This document shows, in pieces, positions 6,919-15,639 of a stretch of 52,224 bases of DNA (within the stretch, counting starts at the first letter, position 1; every line of letters begins with the position of its first letter). Source of the stretch: Pseudomonas sp. (GTDB lineage: Bacteria; Pseudomonadota; Gammaproteobacteria; Pseudomonadales; Pseudomonadaceae); assembly GCF_030696055.1 (NCBI RefSeq), contig NZ_JAUYNP010000090.1, positions 1-52,224 on the forward strand, written 5' to 3'. Below the pieces are notes generated by a model. That model saw only the letters and a list, made by a program, of their open reading frames with translations. It did not search any database and was not told the origin of the DNA. The translations under genes and the position numbers were made by a program.

Positions 6919-8442
6919 ATGCATAACAACAATAAGCAGCAGAGCATCACCCAGATCGAAACCTTCGGCATCGAACAGATTCCGGATAACGAGCGCCAGG
7001 CCAAGCCGCTCGACCTGTTCCGCCTGATCTTCGGCGGCGCCAACACCTTCTCCACCGCGGTGCTGGGCAGCTTCCCGGTGATCTTCGGCCTGTCGTTCCA
7101 GGCCGGCGCCTGGGCCATCCTGCTCGGCGTGCTGGTCGGCTCGCTGATCCTCGCGCCCATGGGCCTGTTCGGCGCGCTTAACGGCACCAATAACGCGGTG
7201 TCGTCCGGCGCCCACTTCGGCGTGCACGGGCGCATAGTCGGCTCCTTCCTTTCCCTGCTCACCGCCATCGCCTTCTTCTCGCTGTCGGTGTGGAGCTCGG
7301 GCGATGCCCTGGTCGGCGGCGCCAAGCGCCTGGTCGGCCTGCCGGAAACCGACCTCAGCCTGGGCCTGGCTTACGGCCTGTTCGCCACGCTGGTGCTGAT
7401 CGTCTGCATCTACGGCTTCCGCTTTATGCTGTGGGTCAACAAGATCGCCGTATGGGCCGCCAGCCTGCTGTTTCTGCTCGGCCTGTTCGCCTTTGCCGGG
7501 CCCTTCGACGCGGCCTACGCCGGCAGCGTGCAGCAAGGGCAGGCGGGTTTCTGGGCGGCCTTTATCGGCGCCGCGCTGCTGGCCATGAGCAACCCGGTGT
7601 CGTTCGGCGCCTTCCTCGGCGACTGGTCGCGCTATATCCCGCGGCAGACTTCGCAGAAGCGCATCCTGCTGGCGGTGATAGGCGCGCAGATCGCCACCCT
7701 GATTCCGTTCTTCTTCGGCCTCACCACCGCGACCATAGTCGCCCTGCAAGCGCCGGACTATATCGCCAACTACAACTACGTCGGCGGCCTGCTGGCGGTG
7801 TCGCCGAGCTGGTTCTTCCTGCCGGTGTGCCTGCTGGCGGTGATCGGCGGCATGTCCACCGGCACCACCGCGCTGTATGGCACCGGCCTGGACATGTCCA
7901 GCGTGCTGCCGCGCCTGCTTAGCCGGGTGCAAGCCACCCTGCTGATCGGCCTGCTGTCGATCGCCTTTATCTTTATCGGCCGCTTCGCCTTCAACCTGGT
8001 GCAGAGCGTGTCGACCTTCGCCGTGCTGATCATCACCTGCACCAGCCCGTGGATGGTCATCATGCTGCTCGGCCTGCTGATCCGCCGCGGCTTCTACCGC
8101 GCCGACGACCTGCAGGTGTTCACCCGCGGCCAACGTGGCGGCGCCTACTGGTTCCACAATGGCTGGAACTGGCGCGGCATGGGCGCCTGGATACCCAGCG
8201 CGCTGGTCGGCCTGGGCTTCGTCAACCTGCCGGGGCAGTTCGTCGGCCCCCTCGGCGAACTGGCCGGCGGCATCGACATCAGCCTGCCGGTAACCCTGGG
8301 CCTGGCCGCGGCGCTGTACCTGATTCTGCTCGTGCTGTTCCCGGAACCGGCCGAGGTCTACGGCCCCCAAGGTCCACGTTGGATCAAGGCGGGCCGGGCC
8401 GGCGCGCAACCCATCACTCAGGAAACCCCTGAGGCTGCATAA
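6919..8442 (+). CDS. NCS1-family permease of the gbu locus
   Basis: The product is 507 residues from ATG 6919, behind a good GGAGAG ribosome site; the longer upstream frame is not used. It shows about twelve hydrophobic segments and NCS1 (cytosine/purine/hydantoin permease) features: RLIFGGANTFSTAVLGSFPVIFGLSF near 34-60, LGDWSRYIP near 234 and MSTGTTALYGTGLDM near 312-326. The family symports nucleobases and related small nitrogenous solutes with protons or sodium. Its position directly behind gbuA and the NTF2-like gene suggests that it imports 4-guanidinobutyrate or a related compound rather than a nucleobase; this is inference. Confidence 0.85.
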   Translation: MHNNNKQQSITQIETFGIEQIPDNERQAKPLDLFRLIFGGANTFSTAVLGSFPVIFGLSFQAGAWAILLGVLVGSLILAPMGLFGALNGTNNAVSSGAHFGVHGRIVGSFLSLLTAIAFFSLSVWSSGDALVGGAKRLVGLPETDLSLGLAYGLFATLVLIVCIYGFRFMLWVNKIAVWAASLLFLLGLFAFAGPFDAAYAGSVQQGQAGFWAAFIGAALLAMSNPVSFGAFLGDWSRYIPRQTSQKRILLAVIGAQIATLIPFFFGLTTATIVALQAPDYIANYNYVGGLLAVSPSWFFLPVCLLAVIGGMSTGTTALYGTGLDMSSVLPRLLSRVQATLLIGLLSIAFIFIGRFAFNLVQSVSTFAVLIITCTSPWMVIMLLGLLIRRGFYRADDLQVFTRGQRGGAYWFHNGWNWRGMGAWIPSALVGLGFVNLPGQFVGPLGELAGGIDISLPVTLGLAAALYLILLVLFPEPAEVYGPQGPRWIKAGRAGAQPITQETPEAA

Positions 8443-8503
8443 CAACAAATGGCTTTCCCCTACTGCCAATAAACCATGCACCTAGCCTGCACAGGAGTCA
8501 CCG

Positions 8504-9328
8504 ATGAACCCACGTCCACTGCACCTGACCGCCGCTCTCACCCTGCTGGCTGCCACCCTGAGTAGCGGCCTGCAGGCCGCCGATGCCAAGCCGTCCTTCG
8601 TCGAGTCGGGCAGCTTCCAGGTCTGCTCCGATCCAACCTTCCCGCCGCTGGAGTTCTTCGAGAAGACCGGCGACCGCGAGCCCAGCGGCTTCGACACCGA
8701 CCTGATTCGCGCCCTGGCCAAACACTGGGGCGTGCAGCCGCGCTTTATCGTCACCGAGTTCACCGGCCTGCTGCCGGGCCTGGATTCCAAGCGCTGCGAC
8801 GCGGTGATCAGCGGCACCCTGATCACCCCGGAACGCACCCAGAAGCTCAACGCCGTGGCCTATCTGGCCAGCGCCACCACGGTGTTCGGCAGCGGCAAGA
8901 GCGAGCTCAAGCTGAACAGCCTGGACGACCTGTCCGGCAAGGTGGTGGCGGTGCAATCCGGCACCCGCTACGTGGCCATCATGGAGAAGCTCAACGCCGA
9001 CCTGACGGCCGCCGGCAAGATCCCGGCCGTGCTGCAGACCTACCCCAAGGGCAGCGACGTGGCCCAGCAGGTGCTGGTCGGCCGCGCCGCCGCCGGGCTG
9101 TCCCAGGACACCGAACTGGCCTACCGTGAATTGCAGAACCCGGGTCAGTTCAAGACCCTCTACAGCTTCCCGGAAAAGGACATCTTCGGCGCCTATATGC
9201 GCCCCAACCCGCAGGACCAGGCCGCCGTGCAGGCGGCCGTGGAAGCGCTGAAGGCCGACGGCACGCTGCAAGCCATAGCCGAGAAATGGAAGCTCGACCC
9301 GGCCAACCTAAATACCGCTGCGCAGTAA
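8504..9328 (+). CDS. Amino-acid-type ABC transporter substrate-binding protein (family 3)
   Basis: This 274-residue periplasmic protein has a signal peptide of about 26 residues (LTAALTLLAATLSSGLQA). The mature part matches the family 3 solute-binding fold: FQVCSDPTFPPLEFFE at the first strand, GFDTDLIRALAKHWG, EFTGLLPGLDSKRCDAVISGTLITPERTQ and GKVVAVQSGTRY. Family 3 proteins usually bind polar amino acids or opines. It heads a binding protein-permease-ATPase set and follows the gbu genes on the same strand, so a guanidino acid or arginine-derived ligand is plausible. A palindromic repeat lies between it and the permease gene, which may keep the binding protein message more abundant. Confidence 0.88.
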   Translation: MNPRPLHLTAALTLLAATLSSGLQAADAKPSFVESGSFQVCSDPTFPPLEFFEKTGDREPSGFDTDLIRALAKHWGVQPRFIVTEFTGLLPGLDSKRCDAVISGTLITPERTQKLNAVAYLASATTVFGSGKSELKLNSLDDLSGKVVAVQSGTRYVAIMEKLNADLTAAGKIPAVLQTYPKGSDVAQQVLVGRAAAGLSQDTELAYRELQNPGQFKTLYSFPEKDIFGAYMRPNPQDQAAVQAAVEALKADGTLQAIAEKWKLDPANLNTAAQ

Positions 9329-9336
9329 GCGCAGCC

Positions 9337-9408
9337 GTAGGGTGGATGACGCTCTTTTCATCCACCGCCACCTCGCGCGGTGGATCGCTGAAGCGCGATC
9401 CACCCTAC
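9337..9408. repeat. REP-like double hairpin between binding-protein and permease genes
   Basis: It begins GTAGGGTGGAT and ends ATCCACCCTAC, with two inner hairpins (GGTGGATGA with TCATCCACC, then GGTGGATCGC with GCGATCCACC). It begins 9 bp after the binding-protein stop, a usual place for transcript-stabilising REP structures inside ABC importer operons. Confidence 0.8.
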
Positions 9409-9469
9409 GACCGGCCTGACCGTGAACGCGCCTAATGGGCGCTCGCTTCCACTCACCAAGGACACGCAG

Positions 9470-10204
9470 ATGAATTTCGATGTCGCCGTCTTCTGGGATG
9501 CCCTGGCGTCCTACCACTTCTTCAGGGGCGCCTGCATCACCCTGGTGCTGGCCCTGCTCGCGCATTCGGTGGGGATTCTCCTGTCTATTCCCGCGGCCCT
9601 GGCCCTGGACGGCCCCAACAACCCGGCGCGCGCCAGCCTGCGCGGCGTGCTCAGCGTGTTCCGTGGCGCGCCGACCCTGCTGCAGCTGCTGTTCGTGTGG
9701 AACGCCCTGCCGCAGTTCTTCCCGATTTTTCGCGAGGAATGGTTCACCCCCTTCTTCGCCGCCTGGATCGCCCTCAGCCTCAACGAGACCGCCTATCAGG
9801 TGGAGATCAACCGCGCCGCGCTGAAATCCGTGGACCGCGGCCAGTACGCCGCCGGCCACGCCCTCGGCCTGTCGCGCCTGCAGATCTTCCGCTACGTGAT
9901 CCTGCCGCAGGCCGCGCGGATCGCCATTCCGCCGACCGCCAACGAATTTATCACCCTGCTGAAGATCACCTCGCTGGCCTCGGTGATCTCCCTGCAGGAA
10001 CTGATGGCCGTGACCTCGCAGACGGTGTCCAGCACCTTCCAGTTCTCCGAGTACTACGCCGTCGCCCTGGTCTACTACCTGGCCATGGTCTACACCCTGA
10101 CCTGGCTGCAGGGCGGCCTGGAGCGCCGGCTGTCCTGGGACGCCGTGGCCGCCGCCCCCGCCAGCCTGGTGCAACGCACCCTCGCGCGTATGCGCCGTAT
10201 CTGA
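9470..10204 (+). CDS. Amino-acid ABC transporter permease (HisM/GlnP type)
   Basis: The product is 244 residues from ATG 9470, preceded by AAGGA; a GTG at 9422 would add 16 residues overlapping the tail of the repeat region and is less likely. It has about five membrane segments. The FRGAPTLLQLLFVWNALPQFF segment near 65-85 and the cytoplasmic loop AAGHALGLSRLQIFRYVILPQAARIAIPP near 125-155 are the classic His/Glu/Gln permease features that dock the ATPase. Only one permease gene is present, so a homodimer is likely. It forms an importer with the flanking binding protein and ATPase genes. Confidence 0.88.
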   Translation: MNFDVAVFWDALASYHFFRGACITLVLALLAHSVGILLSIPAALALDGPNNPARASLRGVLSVFRGAPTLLQLLFVWNALPQFFPIFREEWFTPFFAAWIALSLNETAYQVEINRAALKSVDRGQYAAGHALGLSRLQIFRYVILPQAARIAIPPTANEFITLLKITSLASVISLQELMAVTSQTVSSTFQFSEYYAVALVYYLAMVYTLTWLQGGLERRLSWDAVAAAPASLVQRTLARMRRI

Positions 10205-10213
10205 GGAGCCGTC

Positions 10214-10945
10214 ATGAGCGAAATTATCCGTTTGCACAACGTCAGCAAAAGCTACGAGAGCTTCCAGGTGCTGCAGGGCATCAACCTGTCGGTCGAGCAG
10301 GGCGAGAAGATCGTTATCTGCGGCCCCTCGGGCTCCGGCAAATCGACCCTGATCCGCTGCATCAACCGCCTCAACCCCCACGACACGGGCACCATCACGG
10401 TGGAAGGCCAGGACGTGTCGAGCAAGAGTGGTAGCGACCATGTGCGCCGTGAGGTGGGCATGGTGTTCCAGAACTTCAACCTGTTCCCCCACCTCAGCGT
10501 GCTGGACAACTGCACCCTGGCGCCGATGAAGGTGCGCGGCCTGTCGCGCCAGGAGGCCGAGGAACTGGCCCTGCGTTACCTCAACCGCGTGCATATTGGC
10601 GCCCAGGCCTACAAGAAGCCCGGCCAGCTGTCCGGCGGCCAGCAGCAGCGGGTGGCCATCGCCCGCGCGCTGTGCATGAACCCCAAGGTGATGCTATTCG
10701 ACGAACCCACTTCGGCGCTGGACCCGGAAATGGTCGGCGAGGTGCTGGAGGTGATGGCCGAGCTGGCCCAGGACGGCATGACCATGCTCTGCGTCACCCA
10801 CGAGATGGGTTTCGCGCGCAAGGTGGCCGACCGCGTGGTGTTTATGGACGCCGGGCAGATAGTCGAGACCGCCAGCCCTGCGGAGTTCTTCGACAACCCG
10901 CAGCACCCGCGCACACGGGCCTTTCTCTCGCAGATTCGTCACTAA
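10214..10945 (+). CDS. Amino-acid ABC transporter ATP-binding protein (GlnQ/HisP type)
   Basis: The product is 243 residues. Walker A is GPSGSGKST (near 37-45), the Q-loop is [11 protein letters not shown], the ABC signature is [15 protein letters not shown] (near 138-152), Walker B is [14 protein letters not shown], and the switch His is in CVTHEMGFA. The length and [19 protein letters not shown] tail are typical of polar amino-acid importers. It starts nine bases after the permease stop, so the three genes form one transport operon, probably reading on from the gbu genes. Confidence 0.92.
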   Translation: MSEIIRLHNVSKSYESFQVLQGINLSVEQGEKIVICGPSGSGKSTLIRCINRLNPHDTGTITVEGQDVSSKSGSDHVRREVGMVFQNFNLFPHLSVLDNCTLAPMKVRGLSRQEAEELALRYLNRVHIGAQAYKKPGQLSGGQQQRVAIARALCMNPKVMLFDEPTSALDPEMVGEVLEVMAELAQDGMTMLCVTHEMGFARKVADRVVFMDAGQIVETASPAEFFDNPQHPRTRAFLSQIRH

Positions 10946-10951
10946 GAACCT

Positions 10952-10976
10952 GCCGGCGCAGCCCATCTGCGCCGGC
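10952..10976. terminator. GC-rich hairpin after the ABC importer operon
   Basis: GCCGGCGCAG (10952-10961) pairs perfectly with CTGCGCCGGC (10967-10976) around a 5-base loop. No T run follows, so it may act as a 3'-end stabiliser or a rho-dependent end rather than a classic intrinsic terminator. Confidence 0.5.
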
Positions 10977-11067
10977 TGGCACTCGCGGAAAAATCCCGAC
11001 AAAGCGAGACGCCCCAGGCTTTACCATGCACGCACTGCTTTAGCCGTGAATTAATGGAAGCCTTGGC

Positions 11068-12141
11068 GTGCCTAATCACTATGACCTGCTATTGATCGGT
11101 GCCGGCCACGCGCACCTCGGTGTGCTGCGCCGCTGGGCGCTGCTGGAGCGGCCGCCGGGGCGCATTGCCCTGCTCAGCGCCGGGCCGGCGGCCTGGTATT
11201 CGGGGATGCTACCGGGCCTGCTGGCCGGGCGGCACAACCCGGCGGATTGCCAGGTGGAATTGCAACCGCTGTGCCGCGCGGCCAAGGTCGAGCTGATCGT
11301 CAGCCCAGTGGCCAGTCTGTCGGCGCCGCAGCAGCGGGTGCAACTGGAAGACGGCCGCAGCCTGAGCGCCAGCTGGCTGTCGCTGAATGTCGGCGCCCGG
11401 GTGGCCTGCCCGCCCCAGCAAGGCGAGGCCATGCAGCTGCTGGCGGTCAAACCCTTCGACGCCTTTCTCAACCGTTGGCAGCAGTGGCAGGCCGAGCCGC
11501 AGCCCCTGGCGATTCTCGGCGGCGGCGCGGCCGGGGTCGAGCTGGCCCTGGCTCTGGCCGGGCAGGTGCCGCAACTGGCGCTGTTCTGCGCCGGCCCGCT
11601 GCTCGACGGCCTGTCCGCCGGGGTGCGCCTGCGCGCCCTCGGCCATCTGCGCCAGCGCGGCGTGCTGGTGCGCGAGTATTGCCCGATCGAACGCATCGAG
11701 GGCGACTGCCTGCTCAGTGGCGCGACGCCGGTCTGGCGCGGCCAGCGCCTGCTTCTCGCCAGCGGCGCCCAGGCCCTGCCCTGGCTGGCGCACAGCGGCC
11801 TGGGCTGCGACGAACAGGGCTTCGTGCTGATCGCGCCGACCCTGCAGAGCTATGGCCATCCGACTATCTTCGCCGTCGGCGACTGCGCCAGCCTGCCCGG
11901 CGCGCGCAAGAGCGGGGTCTATGCGGTGCGCCAGGCGCCGGTGCTGGCGGCCAACCTGAACGCCGCCCTGCGCGGCCTGCCGCTTAAACGCTACCACCCG
12001 CAACGGCAGAGCCTGGCCCTGCTCGCCACCGGCGACGGCGGCGCCCTGCTCGACTGGCACGGCTACAGCGCCGGCGGACAGTTCTATGGGCGCTGGAAGG
12101 ACTATCTGGACCGCGGCTTTATCCAGCGTCACCGTCTTTAG
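11068..12141 (+). CDS. FAD-dependent pyridine nucleotide oxidoreductase (NDH-2-like, SelD-N-terminal-like family)
   Basis: The product is 357 residues from a GTG at 11068, where the flavin motif begins at once (YDLLLIGAGHAHLGVLRRWA). A second dinucleotide motif, LAILGGGAAGVELALALA, lies near 149-166, and the FAD-binding IFAVGDCASL near 268-277. The GAGHAH variant, AWYSGMLPGLLAG near 47 and the short length match the stand-alone form of the family otherwise found fused in front of SelD. It probably oxidises NAD(P)H with a quinone or other acceptor; the substrate is unknown. No selD gene is near, and it stands alone between the ABC importer and a chemoreceptor gene. Confidence 0.75.
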   Translation: MPNHYDLLLIGAGHAHLGVLRRWALLERPPGRIALLSAGPAAWYSGMLPGLLAGRHNPADCQVELQPLCRAAKVELIVSPVASLSAPQQRVQLEDGRSLSASWLSLNVGARVACPPQQGEAMQLLAVKPFDAFLNRWQQWQAEPQPLAILGGGAAGVELALALAGQVPQLALFCAGPLLDGLSAGVRLRALGHLRQRGVLVREYCPIERIEGDCLLSGATPVWRGQRLLLASGAQALPWLAHSGLGCDEQGFVLIAPTLQSYGHPTIFAVGDCASLPGARKSGVYAVRQAPVLAANLNAALRGLPLKRYHPQRQSLALLATGDGGALLDWHGYSAGGQFYGRWKDYLDRGFIQRHRL

Positions 12142-12190
12142 GGCTAAATAGACCGCTGAAAAATGTTGCCGATGCAGCCGAGACAAGCGC

Positions 12191-12249
12191 GTAGCCCGGA
12201 TGCAATCCGGGAAGGTTCTGATGGCATCCCCGGATTCCATCCGGGCTAC
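12191..12249. repeat. REP-like palindrome, GTAGCCCGGAT type
   Basis: It begins GTAGCCCGGATGCAATCCGGG and ends with CCCCGGATTCCATCCGGGCTAC, so two hairpins and an overall inverted repeat are present. It lies in the 327-bp gap after the FAD oxidoreductase gene. The rest of that gap (12250-12468) shows no gene; it becomes A/T-rich just before the chemoreceptor start (12455-12468). Confidence 0.8.
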
Positions 12250-12468
12250 GAGAGCCGTGCGCAAAGTGCCATGGCCTGGCGCCGCCAGGGATGCTCGAAT
12301 CAGGACCATCAATGATGGTTGGCCCCAATGGCCTTACTCGCTATGGTCTACAGATTCGCCGACAATGGCCGATGGACTGCGCAGGTTTAGCTGTTATCCC
12401 GCCATACCCTGAGCCAGTCCTGCGCGCCAGCTTCTGTCACTGGCGATGCCGGGATCAGAATAAAAATA

Positions 12469-14052
12469 ATGAGGCTGCTTATGCGCTCCGCGTTTATTAG
12501 CTACCCCAAGGCCTGCCTGTTGCACGCCCTGGGCCTGGCCGGGCTGATGGCGGCGTACCAGCAGACCCAGCTGCCCTGGTTCGTCAGCATTCCGTCCTTT
12601 CTGCTGTTGGCGCTGTGGCCCTGGCTCGGCCCCTGGCAGCGCCAGCATGCGGAGCCGCCCGCCACCAGCAACCCCCAGGACGAGCCATTTAGCGCCCTGA
12701 GCCAGAGCCTGTCGCGGCATACCTGCCACAACGCCCTGGCCGCCGCCCAGGTGTCCCACGGGGTGCAGCAACTGGCCGGCAAGCTGCACGGGCAGCTGAG
12801 CGCGCTGGAGCAGATCAGCCAGGCCGCCGCCGCCATCACCCATACCGAGCAGGACAACGCCCGGCGCGCCGAGCAGACATTGGGCGCGGCGCAAGGCGTG
12901 CGCCACAGCAGCGCCAGTGGTCAGCAGGAACTGCATGCGGCTATCGATGCAATGCAGCAGCTCAGCGCCCAGGCCGCTGCCAGCCGCGAACTGATCGCCG
13001 GCCTGAGCAGCCGCACCGAGCAGATCGAGAAAGTCACCCAGGTGATCCAGTCGATCGCCAGCCAGACCAATCTGCTGGCCCTGAATGCCGCCATCGAAGC
13101 GGCCCGCGCCGGCGACCTGGGCCGCGGTTTCGCCGTGGTGGCCGACGAGGTGCGCAACCTGGCCGGGCGCACCAGCAGCGCCACCGCGGAAGTCGGACAG
13201 ATGGTCGCCGATATCCGCCAGCAGAGCGCGGCGGTGGTGAGCCATATCCAGCAACAGGCCGACCAGCTGGAGCAGGCCGCGCAGCAGATCGCCCACAGCG
13301 GCGAGCAGCTGCAAGGCATAGCCGGGCTGGCGCTGGATGTGGAACAGCAGGTTGAGCAGATCAACAACGGCACCGCGCACAACCACCAGCGCCTGGCCGA
13401 ACTCTCGGTGGCGGTCGGCCAGTTGCGCGGCGATCTGGGCGCCAGTGAAGGCCAGACCCGCCAACTGGGCGGTGCCGCCGAGCAGCTGGTGGGCCAGGCG
13501 GAAAGCGTCAGCGAGCAGCTCGCCGCGGTCGGCCTGGACGACTATCACCAGCGCATCTACGACCTGGCCCGCCAGGGCGCCGCGCAGATAGCCGCGCAGT
13601 TCGAGGCGGATATCCAGGCCGGGCGCATCAGCCTCGGCGACCTGTTCGATCGGCATTATCAGCCGATTGCGGGTAGCGTCCCGGCCAGGTTCAAGACCCG
13701 CTTCGACAGCTACGCCGACCAGGTGCTGCCGGCCATCCAGGAACCCCTGCTGAGCCAGCACGAAGGCCTGGTATTCGCCATCGCCAGCACCGCCGAAGGC
13801 TATGTGCCGACCCACAACAACGCCTTTAACCATCCGCCCAGCGGCGATCACGCTCGGGATACCCTGCACAGCCGCAGCAAGCGCCTGTTTAACGACCGCA
13901 CCGGCATCCGTTGCGGCAGCCACCAGCAGCCCCTGCTGCTGCAGACCTATAGCCGCGATACCGGCGAGCTGATGCACGACCTGTCGGTGCCGATCTGGGT
14001 GCAGGGCCGGCATTGGGGTGGTCTACGCCTGGGCTATAAGCCGCAACCTTGA
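12469..14052 (+). CDS. Methyl-accepting chemotaxis protein with C-terminal sensory domain
   Basis: The product is 527 residues (ATG 12469; ATG 12481 is also possible). Two short hydrophobic segments near residues 15-30 and 37-52 anchor it, with almost no periplasmic loop. The signalling domain follows, with the conserved hairpin tip at about 185-246 ([48 protein letters not shown]). After a coiled coil, residues about 375-525 form a Cache/PAS-like region ending in [19 protein letters not shown], the strand order seen in some Pseudomonas receptors with a cytoplasmic C-terminal sensor. It should work with CheA/CheW encoded elsewhere. The ligand is unknown; neighbouring genes suggest amines or redox state, but weakly. 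Confidence 0.88.
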   Translation: MRLLMRSAFISYPKACLLHALGLAGLMAAYQQTQLPWFVSIPSFLLLALWPWLGPWQRQHAEPPATSNPQDEPFSALSQSLSRHTCHNALAAAQVSHGVQQLAGKLHGQLSALEQISQAAAAITHTEQDNARRAEQTLGAAQGVRHSSASGQQELHAAIDAMQQLSAQAAASRELIAGLSSRTEQIEKVTQVIQSIASQTNLLALNAAIEAARAGDLGRGFAVVADEVRNLAGRTSSATAEVGQMVADIRQQSAAVVSHIQQQADQLEQAAQQIAHSGEQLQGIAGLALDVEQQVEQINNGTAHNHQRLAELSVAVGQLRGDLGASEGQTRQLGGAAEQLVGQAESVSEQLAAVGLDDYHQRIYDLARQGAAQIAAQFEADIQAGRISLGDLFDRHYQPIAGSVPARFKTRFDSYADQVLPAIQEPLLSQHEGLVFAIASTAEGYVPTHNNAFNHPPSGDHARDTLHSRSKRLFNDRTGIRCGSHQQPLLLQTYSRDTGELMHDLSVPIWVQGRHWGGLRLGYKPQP

Positions 14053-14251
14053 GTCAGGCTCACGCCTATCCATGCACCTATACCTGCCGTCCGCTGCCGG
14101 CCAAGCGCGCCTGCTCGGCGCCTATACTGAGCGCATCGGGGGAGCGAATTGAGCCCTCCGTTGGAGTAGGGGCTGGCACCCATACAGCGCGCCATCTGTA
14201 GGTTGCCGGGAGCCTAGTGTGGCGCTTGCACTGCTCCGGCGGAGGCCTGCG

Positions 14252-15268
14252 ATGTCGAGTCTGCGCATGCTTATGTTCGTCTGCCTGGCGGCGCTGGCGG
14301 GGTGCGCCAGCGATCCGCCGGTACAGATTAGCGCGAGCACCTGGCGCCAGGTCGACAGCGACATAGCCGCGGCCTCCCGAACCGCCTCGGCACAGGCTCG
14401 CGAGCATGCCCTGACGGCCATGCAGCGCTGGATGACGCTGGTCTACCGGGAAACCGACGAGGAATTTATCCCCTGGTTTTCCAGCTACTGGACCCAGCAA
14501 TGGCTGAGCATCAAGGTGTCCTGGTACAAGCTGAGCGCCGGGGACGAGCAGGACCCGACCGTCAACCGCCTGGCCCTCTATCTGCAGGAGCAGTACCAGG
14601 AGATAGTGCTGGAGCCGGTCGCCGAGAAGATCGAGCCGAAGCAGATCATGGAGGGCAGCACCCGGCTCTACGTGCGTCAACTCCAGCACCACGTGCCCGG
14701 CATTGGCCAGCGCCATGGCATCCCTGCGGAACAGTTCGACCAGCGCCTCAAGGATATTCCGGCCATCACCCTGGCCCCCGGCGCCTCGCTCTACCAGTTG
14801 CTGCACGCCGACCCGCCGGACAAGCTGCCGGCCTACAAGGCCCTGCTCGAGCGCATCAGCTCCACCCCCGGAGGCGCGGGCGACTGGTCGACGAACCCCG
14901 GCATCTCCTCGGTGGCGCAACGCACCAGCAAAAGGCTGGTGGGCGAACTCACCACCAGCGGCGCCGCCAGCGCAGTATCGGCCATGGTCGGGCGAGCGGC
15001 CGGCATGACGCTTTCCCTGGGCGTGGCGCTGTTCACCGCCATAGCGCGGGCGGACGAGCGGCCGGATACCGAGGCGCAGCTGCGTAAGAACCTGAATGCC
15101 GCCTTCGACCAGGAGTGGCAGGAGCTGGTGCGCAGTCCCGAGCGGGGCGTGCTGGCCGGGGTCCACCAGCTGTCCGGACAGATAGAGGGTGGCCTGGTCT
15201 GGTCTGCACCGGTCCGCTTCGAACCAACGGCGCCTGGGCAGCCACTCTGGGGCGGCGGCAGCGACTAG
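14252..15268 (+). CDS. Putative lipoprotein of unknown function
   Basis: The product is 338 residues from ATG 14252, with GGAGG just upstream. The N-terminus is a lipoprotein signal with lipobox LAALAGCAS (Cys near residue 18). The mature part is helical with a Trp/Tyr-rich stretch near 60-90 (FIPWFSSYWTQQWLSIKVSW), and a hydrophobic helix near 245-265 (SAMVGRAAGMTLSLGVALF) that may insert in a membrane. I recognise no domain. The following 371 bp up to 15639 contain no convincing gene, only an A/T-rich patch at 15304-15330 that may be a promoter. Codon use is like the neighbours, so it is probably a resident gene. Confidence 0.7.
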   Translation: MSSLRMLMFVCLAALAGCASDPPVQISASTWRQVDSDIAAASRTASAQAREHALTAMQRWMTLVYRETDEEFIPWFSSYWTQQWLSIKVSWYKLSAGDEQDPTVNRLALYLQEQYQEIVLEPVAEKIEPKQIMEGSTRLYVRQLQHHVPGIGQRHGIPAEQFDQRLKDIPAITLAPGASLYQLLHADPPDKLPAYKALLERISSTPGGAGDWSTNPGISSVAQRTSKRLVGELTTSGAASAVSAMVGRAAGMTLSLGVALFTAIARADERPDTEAQLRKNLNAAFDQEWQELVRSPERGVLAGVHQLSGQIEGGLVWSAPVRFEPTAPGQPLWGGGSD

Positions 15269-15639
15269 GGCCAACCCGGCTATTGTTTAGCCAGGCCATA
15301 ACTGAATATGTAAAAAATCCTATTTAACCCCGGGTTGCCGGCATGCGAGTCTCAGCCCCATGAGTTCGCCCTTGTCGTTGTTTCCCGCCCCGTCGTTTTC
15401 TCCGCGTCTGCGTGAGCGGCACTGCCTCGGCGCCGCTCGGGCCAATTCCCGCCTGCCTGAAATCCTCGCCTTCTGGGCCCTGTGGCATTGCCGCCATGCG
15501 CGCCCACCGGATACTGCTCTCGTTCTCAACTGAGTACATCGGCTGCAGCTGACGCAGCCTTACTGTTGATTGTGTTCCAGCGTAACGCCCGCCCTGCGTG
15601 CGGCTGGATATGCGCCGCTATGGCGCTAACGAGAGCCCC

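Noticed and set aside
6898-8481. 527-residue minus-strand ORF opposite the NCS1 permease
   Set aside because: Composition is Gln/Ala/His/Asp-rich, the usual antisense of membrane-protein codons; the plus frame has clear family motifs.
12394-14013. 539-residue minus-strand ORF opposite the chemoreceptor
   Set aside because: The plus frame contains the diagnostic chemoreceptor hairpin; the antisense is low-complexity Gly/Leu/Ala sequence.
14078-15274. 398-residue minus-strand ORF opposite the lipoprotein gene
   Set aside because: The plus frame has a lipobox and a good ribosome site; the minus frame has no recognisable domain.
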